A DNA stretch of 6,711 bases, taken from positions 1-6,711 of the forward strand of contig NZ_FR892750.1 of the NCBI RefSeq assembly GCF_000434895.1, written 5' to 3'. Within the stretch, counting starts at the first letter, position 1. The number at the start of each line of letters is the position of its first letter. A program made the position numbers and the translations under genes. The notes below the pieces were generated by a model. The model had not been told where the DNA came from and searched no databases. It saw only the letters and a list, made by a program, of their open reading frames with translations. Below, in pieces: positions 5,935-6,711 of the stretch. The DNA is from Phascolarctobacterium succinatutens CAG:287 (GTDB lineage: Bacteria > Bacillota > Negativicutes > Acidaminococcales > Acidaminococcaceae).

Positions 5935-6627
5935 ATGGGACAGCCTGATATCAAAGAAATAGAGGCAGGACTTAAGGATTGGGACTTTGTGCGCAATCTG
6001 CCTGCTGCAATCGGTGATTATACCCTTGTGCCGGGCGCCGGCATCGACGGACAGATTTTGAATATTGCAGCCTATGTGCACAAAGCGTCGCACTGTCGTC
6101 TTGATTTGACTTACACAAAAGAAACCTTTGACTATGTGCCGGTAAAAACCGTAGGTCTGCATACGTTTCGCGACGTGCGCTTCTTCTGCCGTGACCGCGA
6201 GCACTTTGCCGACATGATGCGCAAGAGCCTGCCGGATATTTTGGCCAGCATGGACAAGAAAACTGTACATAAGCTGCCGTATGAAGCAAAAGCGCTGCAT
6301 TTTGAGCAGTGGGACTACTGGCGCTCGCTGCCTGCTCAGGTAGGCGATTATGAGTTGTATATTACGCCCGATAATCCCTTGCCTTATATCAATGGTTCCT
6401 TTATCTTTTTGGATTATACCGATTTTAAGCATGGCAATCAGATATACTTTTCCTATAATATTTTCCGTGATGAGCTGTTTGCGGAAATGCGCAAGAATCA
6501 TCTGCCCTTGACCACAGATGCTTTTGACGTGCTGGGCAACGTGCCGGCAGAGGATAAGCTGCAGGCTTTGCAGGTGCATATGGAAGCAAATTTAATGGCT
6601 ACATTGGAAATTTTAAAAAAAGCATAA
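5935..6627 (+). CDS. Hypothetical protein with an internal duplication
   Basis: I do not recognise this 230-residue protein. It has no signal peptide or membrane segment and is rich in aromatic and charged residues. Two related halves are visible. WDFVRNLPAAIGDYTL (16-31) matches WDYWRSLPAQVGDYEL (126-141). Each half then has predicted beta strands, and FADMMRKSLP (91-100) matches FAEMRKNHLP (182-191). A helical tail rich in Ala, Leu and Met closes the protein. GGAGGT (5925-5930) lies inside the end of the amidohydrolase gene, 4 bases before the ATG, so the two are translationally coupled and likely act together. Candidate roles are a partner or accessory protein of the amidohydrolase, but nothing in the sequence shows catalysis. 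Confidence 0.85.
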   Translation: MGQPDIKEIEAGLKDWDFVRNLPAAIGDYTLVPGAGIDGQILNIAAYVHKASHCRLDLTYTKETFDYVPVKTVGLHTFRDVRFFCRDREHFADMMRKSLPDILASMDKKTVHKLPYEAKALHFEQWDYWRSLPAQVGDYELYITPDNPLPYINGSFIFLDYTDFKHGNQIYFSYNIFRDELFAEMRKNHLPLTTDAFDVLGNVPAEDKLQALQVHMEANLMATLEILKKA

Positions 6628-6634
6628 AAAGCTG

Positions 6635-6663
6635 TTGACAAAACGAGGTCAACCCTGTATAAT
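6635..6663 (+). promoter_or_regulatory. Consensus promoter of the right-hand tRNA gene
   Basis: There is a perfect TTGACA (6635-6640) and a perfect TATAAT (6658-6663) separated by 17 bases. The expected start near 6670 leaves a leader of about 10 bases before the tRNA at 6681. The -35 box begins 7 bases after the stop codon of the preceding gene, so there is no room for a terminator and the upstream operon may read into the tRNA. GTTGAC (6634-6639) and GTCAAC (6648-6653) form a perfect 6-base inverted repeat across the -35 box and spacer. Confidence 0.92.
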
Positions 6664-6680
6664 ATTATTCGTAGTTGATT

Positions 6681-6711
6681 GGCCCGGTGGTTCAGTTGGT
6701 TAGAATGCCGC
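6681..6711 (+). tRNA. tRNA gene, 5' part only, probably tRNA-Asp
   Basis: The first 31 bases of a tRNA are present: an acceptor strand starting GGCCCGG, then TG, and a D arm GTTC-AGTTGGTTA-GAAT leading into GCCGC, the start of an anticodon stem. The window ends before the anticodon. The D arm GTTCAGT-GGTTAGAAT is the form seen in bacterial tRNA-Asp, for example in E. coli. The identity is therefore inferred from resemblance and not read from the anticodon. Confidence 0.75.

Noticed and set aside
5830..6579. 249-residue antisense open frame opposite the hypothetical gene
   Set aside because: The plus-strand frame has a strong ribosome binding site, tight coupling and an internal duplication. 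The antisense frame has none and spans two genes.

Overview
The window looks like chromosomal DNA from a low-to-mid GC Firmicutes-type bacterium. The tRNA genes encode their CCA ends, the promoters are TTGACA/TATAAT type with 17-base spacers, the ribosome binding sites are strong GGAGG-like, and SbcD/SbcC and Xpt resemble the Bacillus/Clostridium families. A Negativicutes (gut Veillonellales/Acidaminococcales-like) origin is my guess from overall flavour and cannot be proven from this sequence.

Left end (1-156, minus strand): a tandem tRNA-Gln(CTG)-tRNA-Glu(CTC) unit, with the two genes 3 bases apart. It reads out of the window and is driven by a clear promoter at 197-225. The 157-387 gap also carries the divergent promoter for the next unit.

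Centre-left (388-4004, plus strand): sbcD and sbcC overlap by ATGA and encode the Mre11/Rad50-like nuclease-ATPase complex that processes hairpins and DNA ends. Both proteins look complete, with all metal-binding and ATPase motifs and the CPVC zinc hook.

Centre-right (4005-5009, plus strand): a 143-base gap holds a nested inverted repeat and a probable promoter, followed by xpt (xanthine phosphoribosyltransferase). Where the xanthine permease pbuX would normally follow xpt, only a wreck remains. A start codon and 10 codons (MSEKQYAVAP, then stop) overlap the xpt stop, and are joined out of frame to the last ~85 residues of an NCS2 permease. This reads as a large internal frameshifting deletion and is the most striking feature of the window.

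Right (5043-6627, plus strand): two closely coupled genes. The first encodes a PF04909-type metal-dependent amidohydrolase. The second encodes a 230-residue protein I do not recognise, which contains an internal duplication built around a W-D-[FY]-x-R-x-L-P-A-x-[IV]-G-D-Y-x-L motif. They may be transcribed from the xpt promoter, since I see no terminator or good promoter between them and xpt.

Right end (6635-6711, plus strand): a consensus promoter drives a tRNA gene cut off by the window end, most likely tRNA-Asp. The protein genes therefore sit between two tRNA transcription units pointing outward.

The sbcDC genes and the purine-salvage genes are ordinary. The less ordinary parts are the pbuX deletion, the unrecognised duplicated protein paired with an amidohydrolase, and the nested inverted repeat after sbcC. 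I see no mobile element, CRISPR array or phage gene.
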